A stretch of DNA of 64,000 bases from G963663315 sp965208975 (lineage in GTDB: Bacteria > Pseudomonadota > Gammaproteobacteria > Arenicellales > Poriferihabitantaceae), in assembly GCA_965208975.1 (NCBI GenBank), contig CBDBQH010000003.1:1736001-1800000 (forward strand). The letters run 5' to 3'. The number at the start of each line of letters is the position of its first letter. Position 1 is the first letter of the stretch. This document shows positions 42,905 through 51,313 of the stretch, in pieces. The translations under genes and the position numbers were made by a program. The notes beneath the pieces are model-generated. The model was not told where the DNA came from. It was given only the letters and a program-made list of their open reading frames with translations, and did not search any database.

Positions 42905-44164
42905 TCAGCCCAATACGTTGTCAAGGGCGGTCAGAACTTTTTGTACTTCTTCCTGATTCGAGTAATGAACCAGAGAAATGCGGACAACACCGTCATCCGG
43001 GTCAATGCCGAGGTCAGAAATCAGACGCCAGGCATAGAAATGACCGCTTTCACAACCGATCCCCTGGTCCTGTATTTGTGACGATACCGACTGCGCCGAT
43101 GCGCGCAGAGGACTGAATGCGATGGTGGGCGCACGGTCGCCATCCCGGGTATGGGGCTTGCCGATCAGCCGGACATTCCGGTTATGATGCAGGTAATCCA
43201 GGATGGGGCCGGCCAGTTGATTTTCATGATCGTCAATCAAAACCCCGACCTGTTCCAGTTTCCGGGTGATTGCCGGGGGAGCGCTCTGCGCTTCACACGA
43301 TGTCCCGTAGTGGTGACGATACAGCGCGTCGAAATAATCCAGCACTCCGGCGCAACCTGCGACCTGGGCGTGTTGTGGTCCGCTCGGATTGAACCACTTG
43401 CCCGGCGACCCGGTATTGAAAAAGTGGCACTGCGGAGCCAGACTATCCATTGCATTTTGGGCAATATACATCAGGCTCTGGTGCGGGCCGAATACCTTGT
43501 ACAGGCTGAAAACATAGCCGTCCACACCCAGCGCTTTCAAGTCGCAAATCTGGTGAGGGGCGTGGCCCACTGCGTCAATAAACACCCGGATCGCGGGATT
43601 GTACGCCTTGATCTGACGGGTGATGGCTTGCACCGGATTACTGGCGCCGGTAATGTTGGAGCAGTGCGTGAAAAACACCCATCTCGTTCTGTCATTCAGC
43701 AGGGAGGCCAGGGTTTCAGGATTCAATAATCCATCCTGCCGGTCCATTCGCCACTCCCGCAGGGTGACGTTTTTGTGTTGCGCCATTCTTCTCCATACCC
43801 CGTTGTTCGCTTCATGGTCCTGATTGGTCACAATGATTTCATCGCCTTCATTCAACTGTGCGCCGATTGCCTGGGCCATCACATAAGTGTTGATTGAGGT
43901 GGATGGGCCGATGGTCAGTTCGTCCGCGGAAATGTTGAGCGCCGCCGCCCAGCCGAGAATGGCTCGATCCATCGCTTCTCCGGCGGCAGTTGATGTGGCG
44001 TACCGCTCATAAGGCTGAACCCGGGTATGGGCGTTATACCGGTTCAGTATCCGGTTGACCTGAGTGGCCACATAACTGCCCCCCGCATTGGCACAAAACA
44101 CAAAGTCCGGGTCATCGGACAGTTGACTGAATTGTTTACGGACAAATTCGACATCAAGTTTCAT
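42905..44164 (-). CDS. Class V aminotransferase / cysteine-desulfurase-like PLP enzyme
   Basis: 419 residues from ATG 44164; the frame to 44281 adds an unlikely hydrophobic leader. Fold-type I PLP motifs are FVFCANAGGSYV, QDHEANNGVWRRMAQ, HCSNITGASNPVQAI, FIDAVGHAPHQICDLKALGVDG, and the Schiff-base Lys223 in FSLYKVFGPHQ. The family includes cysteine desulfurases and selenocysteine lyases; the active-site Cys loop cannot be identified with confidence. It is divergent from erpA, so a part in Fe-S or sulfur chemistry is tempting but unproven. Confidence 0.85.
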   Translation of the reverse strand: MKLDVEFVRKQFSQLSDDPDFVFCANAGGSYVATQVNRILNRYNAHTRVQPYERYATSTAAGEAMDRAILGWAAALNISADELTIGPSTSINTYVMAQAIGAQLNEGDEIIVTNQDHEANNGVWRRMAQHKNVTLREWRMDRQDGLLNPETLASLLNDRTRWVFFTHCSNITGASNPVQAITRQIKAYNPAIRVFIDAVGHAPHQICDLKALGVDGYVFSLYKVFGPHQSLMYIAQNAMDSLAPQCHFFNTGSPGKWFNPSGPQHAQVAGCAGVLDYFDALYRHHYGTSCEAQSAPPAITRKLEQVGVLIDDHENQLAGPILDYLHHNRNVRLIGKPHTRDGDRAPTIAFSPLRASAQSVSSQIQDQGIGCESGHFYAWRLISDLGIDPDDGVVRISLVHYSNQEEVQKVLTALDNVLG

Positions 44165-44258
44165 AATAAAGGGGCTCTTTGGTATATTTTGCAACAGGAA
44201 CCATATTATAATCCTTAAAATCATGAGGTAACGTATATTCGTAACTGGCACAAAACGT

Positions 44259-44591
44259 ATGGAATCAGATCTTAAAATCACCGGTGACGCGGTGACGCGG
44301 ATTAATCAGCTTCTGGAAACCAGGGGCAACCCTGAGTTAATGCTCCGGGTTTATATTCAGGGTGGCGGCTGTTCCGGCTTCCAGTATGGTTTCCAGTTCG
44401 ATGACGCCCGGCAGGAAGACGATATATCCATTGAACGCGGAGGAATCCGGGTATTGGTCGATATGCTCAGCCTGCAATATCTGGATGGGGCGGAAATTGA
44501 TTATAAGGACGATCTGATGGGGAGTCGGTTCCTGGTCAACAACCCCAACGCCTCGACCACTTGCGGCTGCGGGTCGTCTTTTTCCATTTGA
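44259..44591 (+). CDS. erpA: ErpA, A-type iron-sulfur carrier
   Basis: This 110-residue protein has the three cluster-binding cysteines of A-type carriers: Cys38 (GGGCSGFQYGF), Cys102 and Cys104 (TTCGCGSSF). It passes Fe-S clusters to apoproteins, including the IspG/IspH class in E. coli. Downstream is a pyrimidine-rich stretch with repeated TTTCCGG (44600-44660). Confidence 0.94.
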   Translation: MESDLKITGDAVTRINQLLETRGNPELMLRVYIQGGGCSGFQYGFQFDDARQEDDISIERGGIRVLVDMLSLQYLDGAEIDYKDDLMGSRFLVNNPNASTTCGCGSSFSI

Positions 44592-44714
44592 ATCCGCAGT
44601 TTCCGGCTACTGGAGCTTTCGGCTTCCGGAGTTTCCGGTTTCCGGCCTTCCGGTTTCCCCCCGGGCTCCTTGAAGGTTTTTACTGAAAGCCTGATGTTTT
44701 CTTGCGCCTCAGCC

Positions 44715-44742
44715 CTTGTGCTTTTGCCGACAGTCCCCATAT
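44715..44742 (+). promoter_or_regulatory. Sigma-32-like heat-shock promoter of grpE
   Basis: CTTGTGC (44715-44721), 13 bases, CCCCATAT (44735-44742), close to the CTTGAAA-N11-16-CCCCATNT consensus, 40 bp before the grpE ATG. Confidence 0.7.
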
Positions 44743-44782
44743 TGCGACATACTTACGAGCCAACCCTTAATTTATGTATTGA

Positions 44783-45433
44783 ATGATGAGTCAAGATTAC
44801 GAAAAAGATTCAGAACCGCAAGATGACGCCGGCGCCGCTTCCAGTGATCAGGCGGAAACTATGGAACCGGAATCAGAAGCCATAGACACCGAACAATCGG
44901 ATTCATCCCCGTCGGCAGGTGAAGCCGGGGAATTTGAAGAGTCTTCCAGGGAGGAATTGATCGAAAAGCTGGTTTTTGCCAATAATCAGATTACGAAGAT
45001 GAAGGATGGCTATGTTCGGGCCAAAGCGGAGGTTGAGAACATTCGGCGCCGTAGCCGCAATGAAGTGGTTGCAGCCAGGAAATATGCGCTTGAGAAGTTC
45101 GCGCAGGAACTGCTGGGTGTGCTCGACAGCCTGGATCAGGCCAGCAAGGTGGAAATGGATGAAACCAGCAGTGAGTCGGTATCGAAAATGAAGGAGGGGC
45201 TGGAACTGACCCTGAAACAGTTTGCCACGGCGATGGAGAAATTTGGAATCACCGCGGTTGAGGCCTCGCCCGGCACGAAATTCAATCCCGACCTGCATCA
45301 GGCAATCAGCATGGCTCCGACTGACGAAGTCGAAGCGGATCATATTTTGAGTGTGATGCAGAAAGGATTTCTGTTGAAGGACCGTCTTTTGCGGCCGGCC
45401 ATGGTGGTGATAGCGCAAAGTAACGGGAAATAA
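44783..45433 (+). CDS. grpE: GrpE nucleotide exchange factor
   Basis: 216 residues. A long acidic, disordered N-terminus (residues 1-55) is followed by the dimerising coiled coil (ELIEKLVFANNQITKMKDGYVRAKAEVENIRRRSRNEV) and the C-terminal beta domain (GITAVEASPGTKFNPDLHQAI, GFLLKDRLLRPAMVVIA). GrpE releases ADP from DnaK. Two adjacent ATG codons (44783 and 44786) are possible starts. It is the first gene of grpE-dnaK-dnaJ. Confidence 0.96.
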   Translation: MMSQDYEKDSEPQDDAGAASSDQAETMEPESEAIDTEQSDSSPSAGEAGEFEESSREELIEKLVFANNQITKMKDGYVRAKAEVENIRRRSRNEVVAARKYALEKFAQELLGVLDSLDQASKVEMDETSSESVSKMKEGLELTLKQFATAMEKFGITAVEASPGTKFNPDLHQAISMAPTDEVEADHILSVMQKGFLLKDRLLRPAMVVIAQSNGK

Positions 45434-45443
45434 CCGGCAAATA

Positions 45444-45471
45444 CTTGTTATTGAACAATCAACCCCTATAT
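45444..45471 (+). promoter_or_regulatory. Second sigma-32-like promoter before dnaK
   Basis: CTTGTTA (45444-45450), 12 bases, CCCCTATAT (45463-45471), 44 bp before the dnaK ATG. It would let dnaK be induced independently of grpE. Confidence 0.6.
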
Positions 45472-45515
45472 CTAAAGCCAGTTCTTTAAGTTACAGATTT
45501 ATTGAGGAAGCAGAA

Positions 45516-47456
45516 ATGTCAAAAATTATCGGTATCGATCTGGGCACTACCAACTCCTGCGTAGCAGTGATGGAAGGCAGTACCCCGAAGGTCATTGAAA
45601 ACAGCGAAGGTGATCGCACCACGCCCTCCATTATCGCTTTCACCAAAGACGATGAAGCGCTGGTCGGTCAATCGGCCAAACGGCAGTCGGTCACCAATCC
45701 GGAAAATACCATTTTCGCGGTAAAGCGCCTGATCGGGCGTCAGTTCAGCGAAGACGTGGTGCAGCGTGATCTCGATCTGATGCCTTACAAGATTGTCAAG
45801 GCAAAAAACGGAGATGCCTGGGTTGAAGCGGGCGGCAAGCAAATGGCGGCGCCGGAAATATCCGCCCGCATTTTACAGAAAATGAAACAGACCGCGGAAG
45901 ATTACCTGGGTGAGAAAGTGACCGAGGCAGTCATTACGGTGCCCGCCTACTTCAATGACTCCCAGAGGCAGGCGACCAAGGATGCCGGCAGGATAGCGGG
46001 ACTGGAGGTGAAAAGAATCATCAATGAGCCGACCGCGGCGGCGCTGGCTTATGGTATGGACAAGGCCCGGGGCGACCACAAGATTGTGGTCTATGATCTT
46101 GGCGGCGGCACTTTTGATGTTTCGGTCATTGAAATCGCGGAAGTGGACGGGGAGTATCAATTTGAGGTGCTTTCAACCAATGGTGATACCTTCCTCGGCG
46201 GCGAGGATTTCGACCGTCGGTTGATTGATTATCTGGCGGATGAATTCCAGAAGGATCAGGGTATGAACCTGCGCGGTGACCCGCTGGCGATGCAGCGTCT
46301 CAAGGAGGGCGCCGAAAAAGCGAAAATCGAGTTGTCCTCAAGCTCCCAGACCGAGGTCAATCTGCCTTACATTACAGCGGACGCAAGTGGTCCCAAGCAC
46401 CTGAATATGAAGTTGTCCAGGGCTAAACTCGAGGCGCTGATTGATGAACTGCTGAAACGGACACTGGGGCCTTGCCGCACCGCGCTCAAGGATGCCGGTA
46501 TCAAAATCTCCGAGATCAATGACGTGATCCTGGTGGGCGGTCAGACCAGAATGCCGAAGGTGCATGAGGTCGTGGAAAACTTTTTCGGTAAGGAAGCTCG
46601 GCGGGATGTCAACCCGGACGAAGCGGTCGCCATGGGCGCTGCCATCCAGGGCGGAGTTCTCGGCGGAGATGTCAAGGATGTGTTGCTGCTCGATGTGACG
46701 CCGCTTTCGTTGGGTATTGAAACCCTGGGTGGAGTGATGACGAAGCTGGTGGAGAAGAACACCACCATCCCGACCAACGCCAGTCAGGTATTCTCTACCG
46801 CAGAAGACAATCAGAACGCGGTTACAGTACATGTGCTGCAAGGTGAGCGGGAGATTGCCAGTGGCAACAAATCCCTGGGTCGCTTTGATTTGACCGAAAT
46901 ACCCCCGGCGCGGCGCGGAACGCCCCAGATCGAGGTTTCGTTCGATATCGACTCTAACGGGATACTGCATGTTTCCGCCAAGGACAAGGCTACGGGTAAG
47001 GAGAACAAGATCGTGATCAAATCCAGCTCCGGCCTGTCTGATGACGAGATAGAGAACATGGTTCGCGATGCCGAAGACCATGCCGAAGAAGACCGCAAGG
47101 CGCGGGAGCTGGTGGATGCCCGGAATCAGGGCGAAGCGCTGGTTCACGGAGTGAGGAAATCGCTGGAAGAGCTGGGCGACAAGGTGGATGAGAGTGAAAA
47201 ACAGGGCATTGAATCGGCCATTGGCGATCTTGAGGAAGCCTTGAAGGGAGATGATCTTGATGAAATCAAATCCCGGTCTGAAGCCCTGTCCCAGGTCAGT
47301 TACAAGCTCGCAGAGCAAATGTATGCCCAGGCCGATAGCGGCAGCGGCAGTGATAGCGGCGGCGATGCGGCGGGTGATTCGGGCCAGCGTGATGCGGGAG
47401 ATGATGTCGTTGACGCCGAATTTGAAGAAATTGATGACGACAAAAAGAAACCCTGA
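45516..47456 (+). CDS. dnaK: DnaK, Hsp70 chaperone
   Basis: 646 residues. ATPase motifs are IGIDLGTTNSCVAVMEG, VPAYFNDSQRQATKDAG, VYDLGGGTFDVSVIE and ILVGGQTRMPKVHEVV; the DVTPLSLGIETLGG linker leads into the substrate-binding domain; the tail ends in the EEIDDD acidic motif. The C-terminal lid has a Gly/Ser-rich patch (GSGSDSGGD). It works with GrpE and DnaJ. AGGAAG precedes the ATG. Confidence 0.98.
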   Translation: MSKIIGIDLGTTNSCVAVMEGSTPKVIENSEGDRTTPSIIAFTKDDEALVGQSAKRQSVTNPENTIFAVKRLIGRQFSEDVVQRDLDLMPYKIVKAKNGDAWVEAGGKQMAAPEISARILQKMKQTAEDYLGEKVTEAVITVPAYFNDSQRQATKDAGRIAGLEVKRIINEPTAAALAYGMDKARGDHKIVVYDLGGGTFDVSVIEIAEVDGEYQFEVLSTNGDTFLGGEDFDRRLIDYLADEFQKDQGMNLRGDPLAMQRLKEGAEKAKIELSSSSQTEVNLPYITADASGPKHLNMKLSRAKLEALIDELLKRTLGPCRTALKDAGIKISEINDVILVGGQTRMPKVHEVVENFFGKEARRDVNPDEAVAMGAAIQGGVLGGDVKDVLLLDVTPLSLGIETLGGVMTKLVEKNTTIPTNASQVFSTAEDNQNAVTVHVLQGEREIASGNKSLGRFDLTEIPPARRGTPQIEVSFDIDSNGILHVSAKDKATGKENKIVIKSSSGLSDDEIENMVRDAEDHAEEDRKARELVDARNQGEALVHGVRKSLEELGDKVDESEKQGIESAIGDLEEALKGDDLDEIKSRSEALSQVSYKLAEQMYAQADSGSGSDSGGDAAGDSGQRDAGDDVVDAEFEEIDDDKKKP

Positions 47457-47511
47457 CCGATTTGCGGAAGTAACAGAATCCGCCGGAGTCAATATCCACT
47501 GCAATGCGATC

Positions 47512-47538
47512 AAAGCCAGGGCTGTAGTCCTGGCTTTT
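47512..47538 (+). terminator. Hairpin between dnaK and dnaJ
   Basis: AAAGCCAGG, 8-base loop, CCTGGCTTTT. A Rho-independent-type stem that would reduce read-through from dnaK into dnaJ. Confidence 0.65.
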
Positions 47539-47565
47539 GCATGTCGATCAGGCATGGAATAAACG

Positions 47566-48684
47566 ATGTCGAAAAGAGATTATTACGAGATTCTGGGTGT
47601 CGAGCGGACGGCCAGTGAGCCGGATATGAAAAAGGCTTATCGCAAGCTGGCGATGAAGTATCATCCGGACCGCAACCAGAACAATGAGCAGTCGGAAGCC
47701 AGATTCAAGGAGGTGCAGGAGGCCTGGAGTGTGCTTTCCGACTCCCGAAAACGGGCTGCTTATGACCAGTTCGGACATGCGGGCGTGGATCCTTCGAGTG
47801 GCGCGGGAGCCGCGGGCGCTGGCGGGGTTGGTGATATTTTCGGTGATATTTTCGGTGATATTTTTGGCACGGGCGGCGGCCGGCGGCACAGCCGCGGTTC
47901 GGATTTACGAATTCGCGTCAGCCTGACGCTGGAAGAGGCGGTAAACGGGGTCGAAAAACAGATCCGCGTTCCCGGAATGTCGGATTGCGCGACCTGCAAG
48001 GGTTCGGGTTCACGTCCGGGCTCGGCGGCGAAGTCCTGTCAGACCTGTAATGGCCAGGGTCAAGTCAGGATGCAACAGGGTTTTTTCTCCGTTCAGCAAA
48101 CCTGTTCGACCTGCAAGGGACAGGGTCAGGTGATCACGGATCCTTGTTCATCCTGCCACGGCCAGGGTATGGTCAGGGAGGAAAAGACACTTTCCGTGAA
48201 GATTCCGGCCGGGGTGGATAATGATGATCAGGTGCGATTGTCGGGGGAAGGGGAAAGCGCTGGCCGCGGCTCTTCTCCGGGGGACCTGTATGTCCAGGTT
48301 CGGCTGAAGAAACACGAGATATTCGAGCGGCGTGAGGATGACCTGTATTGTGAGGTGCCCGCCAGCTTTCTGGTGATGGCGCTGGGCGGAGAACTGGAGA
48401 TTCCCACTTTGTCCGGCAGGGGCAATTTGAGAATCCCGCCGGAAAGCCAGTCCGGCAAAGTGTTCCGGTTAAAAAGCAAGGGAGTACGCAATGTTCGCAC
48501 GGGTAATCAGGGGGACCTGTATTGCCGGGTCGTTGTTGAAACCCCGGTTAAACTGACCAGAAAACAAAAAGCGTTGTTGCAGGATTTCGGGGATAGTCTG
48601 GTGGAAGGCGGCAACCGGCATTCTCCGCGCATCGAATCGTGGGCGGACAAGATCAAATCGTTCTTTGATGAACTGGTTCCCTGA
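47566..48684 (+). CDS. dnaJ: DnaJ, Hsp40 co-chaperone
   Basis: 372 residues: J domain with HPD (YHPDRN), Gly/Phe region, four zinc-binding CxxCxGxG motifs (CATCKGSG, CQTCNGQG, CSTCKGQG, CSSCHGQG), and the C-terminal substrate-binding domain. The G/F region has an odd threefold GDIF repeat (nucleotides about 47831-47867). DnaJ delivers substrates to DnaK and stimulates its ATPase. Confidence 0.97.
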   Translation: MSKRDYYEILGVERTASEPDMKKAYRKLAMKYHPDRNQNNEQSEARFKEVQEAWSVLSDSRKRAAYDQFGHAGVDPSSGAGAAGAGGVGDIFGDIFGDIFGTGGGRRHSRGSDLRIRVSLTLEEAVNGVEKQIRVPGMSDCATCKGSGSRPGSAAKSCQTCNGQGQVRMQQGFFSVQQTCSTCKGQGQVITDPCSSCHGQGMVREEKTLSVKIPAGVDNDDQVRLSGEGESAGRGSSPGDLYVQVRLKKHEIFERREDDLYCEVPASFLVMALGGELEIPTLSGRGNLRIPPESQSGKVFRLKSKGVRNVRTGNQGDLYCRVVVETPVKLTRKQKALLQDFGDSLVEGGNRHSPRIESWADKIKSFFDELVP

Positions 48685-48743
48685 CAATATCCTGACAGCG
48701 CCCGGATGATCCGCTTGAATCAATCAGCGTTCCGGTTCGATTG

Positions 48744-50660
48744 ATGGCAGGGGCGCACAGGACACTGGGTAAGGACGGGGTATTCCACCGCAATTTTCCG
48801 GGATTTACGCCTCGATGCGCTCAACAGGAAATGGCCTCCGAGGTGGAATCCGCGTTACGGCACGGCGGCAATCTGGTTGTCGAATCGGGCACTGGCACCG
48901 GCAAGACTTTTGCCTACCTGATTCCGGTGATTGAGAGCGGGAAGCGAACGATTATCTCGACCGGGACAAAACACCTGCAGGAACAGATTTTCTTTCGGGA
49001 TCTTCCGGCTGTGCTCAGGTTGCTGGACACGCAGGTCAACGCCGTTCTCCTCAAGGGACGTTCGAATTACCTGTGCCGGTATCGGCTGAAACTGAACAGC
49101 CGGCAAAGTGACCTGATTGGGCGAGCCGGGCAACAGGCTTATAATGTCCTGGATGACTGGTCGAACAGAACCGTGACCGGGGATATCGCCGAGGTGACCG
49201 GGATTAGCGAGAGTTCCCGTGTCTGGCCAGAGGTGACCTCAACCACTGAAAACTGTCTGGGTGGCAAGTGCCCGGATTTCAGCCGCTGTTTTGTCAATCA
49301 GGCCAGACAACAGGCGCTCAAGGCGCGTATCGTGGTGGTCAATCATCACCTGTTTTTCTCGGACATCACATTGAGGACCGAGGGGTTTGGCGAACTGTTG
49401 CCCGACCATGAGGCGGTCATACTGGATGAGGCGCATACGGTAGCCGATACGGCCACCCGGTTTTTTGGACACTCCGTTTCCAGTTTTCAGCTCAGGGATT
49501 TGATCGCCGACATACTGGCGGCAGAACAGAACGAGAAAAGCGCAGTCAATCTCAAGGATTTCACCAGTCTGCTCCTCCGCCGTGTAAAACAATTCCAGGG
49601 ATACTGTGAAACACTCGAAATTGACTCCAAAAACCTTACAGACCTGATCAGCAAGCGGTTCGATGAGGCCTGGGAGCCATTGTATGAGCGGCTGTCAGAT
49701 CTTGTTGACGCGCTGGAGGTGGCGGCGCCCGCCGGAGAAATCCTGAGTAAATGTTACAGCCGGGCAGTGCGGATGATCGGCCAACTGGAAGTCTGGCGGG
49801 AGGGGCGGGAAAAAGACAGTGTGTGCTGGCTGGAAACCGGCAAGGGCTTTTTCCGGTTCAATCTGTCTCCGCTGAATATCGGCAGGCGTTTTGATCCGTT
49901 TTTATCGAATCCCGAGGTCTCCTGGATATTTACCTCGGCCACGCTCAACGCCGGTGACGATTTTGCTTCATTTTGCGGACGGCTCGGACTTCACGGCGCC
50001 GAGACCCGTTGCTGGGAAAGCCCCTATGACTTTCGGGCCAATTCCTTGCTGTACCTGCCGAAGAACCTGCCCGATCCTCGCGATACCGACTTTTGCCATG
50101 CGCTCGTTGATATTATCATGGATGTAACCAACGCAAGTCGCGGACGCGCTTTCTGCCTTTTTACCAGTCATGCAATGATGCAGCGGGTTTATCGGGAGCT
50201 GTCAGAAAAATGCCGGTGGCCATTGTTTTTACAGGGACAGGCATCCAAACAGCATTTGCTGAAACAGTTTCTGGATACCGACCATTCGGTCCTGCTGGGT
50301 ACTGCGGGTTTCTGGGAAGGTGTGGATGTCAAGGGACGGGCGTTGAGTTGTGTGATCATAGACAAACTGCCGTTTGAACCACCGTCCAATCCGCTATTGA
50401 AAAGCAGATTGCAGGCTTGCGAAGACAACAATGGAGTCCCTTTTATGGACATTCAGGTGCCGAATGCGGTGATTTCCCTGAAACAGGGGGCCGGCCGTCT
50501 GATTCGCTCCGAAAAGGACAGGGGGGTTCTGGTCATCTGTGATTCCAGGATTTCAACCAAATCTTATGGCCAGCTGTTTCTGGACAGCCTGCCGCCGATG
50601 CCGGTCACCCGGGATATTGACGAGATCTATCGGTTTTTCAGATCGAGTACAGGGTCATGA
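48744..50660 (+). CDS. yoaA: YoaA/DinG-family ATP-dependent DNA helicase
   Basis: 638 residues from ATG 48744 (TTG 48741 is also possible). XPD-like SF2 helicase: Walker A in ESGTGTGKTFAYLIP, Fe-S cysteines around YLCRYR and CLGGKCPDFSRC, DEAH box in VILDEAHTVAD, and motifs V-VI (GTAGFWEGVDVKGRALSCVIIDKLPF, QGAGRLIRSEKDRG). The order Fe-S then DEAH fits YoaA, a repair helicase, better than the longer DinG with exonuclease. It overlaps tsaB by 4 bp (ATGA), a common pairing. Confidence 0.9.
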   Translation: MAGAHRTLGKDGVFHRNFPGFTPRCAQQEMASEVESALRHGGNLVVESGTGTGKTFAYLIPVIESGKRTIISTGTKHLQEQIFFRDLPAVLRLLDTQVNAVLLKGRSNYLCRYRLKLNSRQSDLIGRAGQQAYNVLDDWSNRTVTGDIAEVTGISESSRVWPEVTSTTENCLGGKCPDFSRCFVNQARQQALKARIVVVNHHLFFSDITLRTEGFGELLPDHEAVILDEAHTVADTATRFFGHSVSSFQLRDLIADILAAEQNEKSAVNLKDFTSLLLRRVKQFQGYCETLEIDSKNLTDLISKRFDEAWEPLYERLSDLVDALEVAAPAGEILSKCYSRAVRMIGQLEVWREGREKDSVCWLETGKGFFRFNLSPLNIGRRFDPFLSNPEVSWIFTSATLNAGDDFASFCGRLGLHGAETRCWESPYDFRANSLLYLPKNLPDPRDTDFCHALVDIIMDVTNASRGRAFCLFTSHAMMQRVYRELSEKCRWPLFLQGQASKQHLLKQFLDTDHSVLLGTAGFWEGVDVKGRALSCVIIDKLPFEPPSNPLLKSRLQACEDNNGVPFMDIQVPNAVISLKQGAGRLIRSEKDRGVLVICDSRISTKSYGQLFLDSLPPMPVTRDIDEIYRFFRSSTGS

Positions 50661-51313
50661 AGTGTCTTTCGATTGATACGGTCACCGCATCGTGTTCGGT
50701 CGCATTATTCGATGGCTCGCAGACTATCGGGCGCAAGGAGGTACAGCCGGGCGGCCACTCCCGGTTGGTACTGGATATGGTGGACCGGACGCTGGTCGAC
50801 AGCGGGCTGTGCCTCGCTCAGCTGGACGCGATTGTGGTGGATACCGGGCCGGGCTCGTTTACCGGCGCGCGCATCGGTTTGGGTGTGGCGCAAGGGTTGG
50901 CTTACGGCGCGGATTTGCCGGTAATCGGGGTTTGTTCGCTGGAAGTTATGGCCATCTCGATGGATAGCGGTATCGTCGCAGCGGCTATTGATGCACGGAT
51001 GAAACAGGTTTATTGCGCGCTCTACGAGGTTCGGGCAAGCGGCCGTCCCGCGCCGCTGATGGCTCCCTGTGTCTGTTCCCCCGGACAGTTTGCCGCAGGG
51101 CTCGGCCAAGCGCAATACGGGGTCGGGAACGGGTGGGATGTTTATGCGGATATTCTTGCGGGTCAGTCGGGAATCCGCCCGCTTCGGGTCAGGAATGTAC
51201 TCTTTCCCGAAGCGGAGCAAGGACTCAGAATAGCACAGGAAATCGGGCTCGAAGGGGCAGTCGACCCCCGCTGGCTGGAAGCAACCTATATCCGCGACAA
51301 AGTTACAGGCTGA
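50657..51313 (+). CDS. tsaB: TsaB, tRNA t6A modification subunit
   Basis: 218 residues of an ASKHA-fold protein: LSIDTVTASCSVALF, VVDTGPGSFTGARIGLGVAQGLAYG, VIGVCSLEVMA, AIDARMKQVYCALYE. TsaB is a non-catalytic partner of TsaD in making threonylcarbamoyl-adenosine at position 37 of tRNAs. The stop overlaps the AsmA-family start (TGATG), so yoaA-tsaB-asmA is one overlapping unit. Confidence 0.94.
   Translation: MKCLSIDTVTASCSVALFDGSQTIGRKEVQPGGHSRLVLDMVDRTLVDSGLCLAQLDAIVVDTGPGSFTGARIGLGVAQGLAYGADLPVIGVCSLEVMAISMDSGIVAAAIDARMKQVYCALYEVRASGRPAPLMAPCVCSPGQFAAGLGQAQYGVGNGWDVYADILAGQSGIRPLRVRNVLFPEAEQGLRIAQEIGLEGAVDPRWLEATYIRDKVTG

Noticed and set aside
46338..47555. A 405-codon open frame antisense to dnaK
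   Set aside because: It lies opposite a fully conserved dnaK and arises from codon bias; such antisense frames are well known. No domain or ribosome site supports it.
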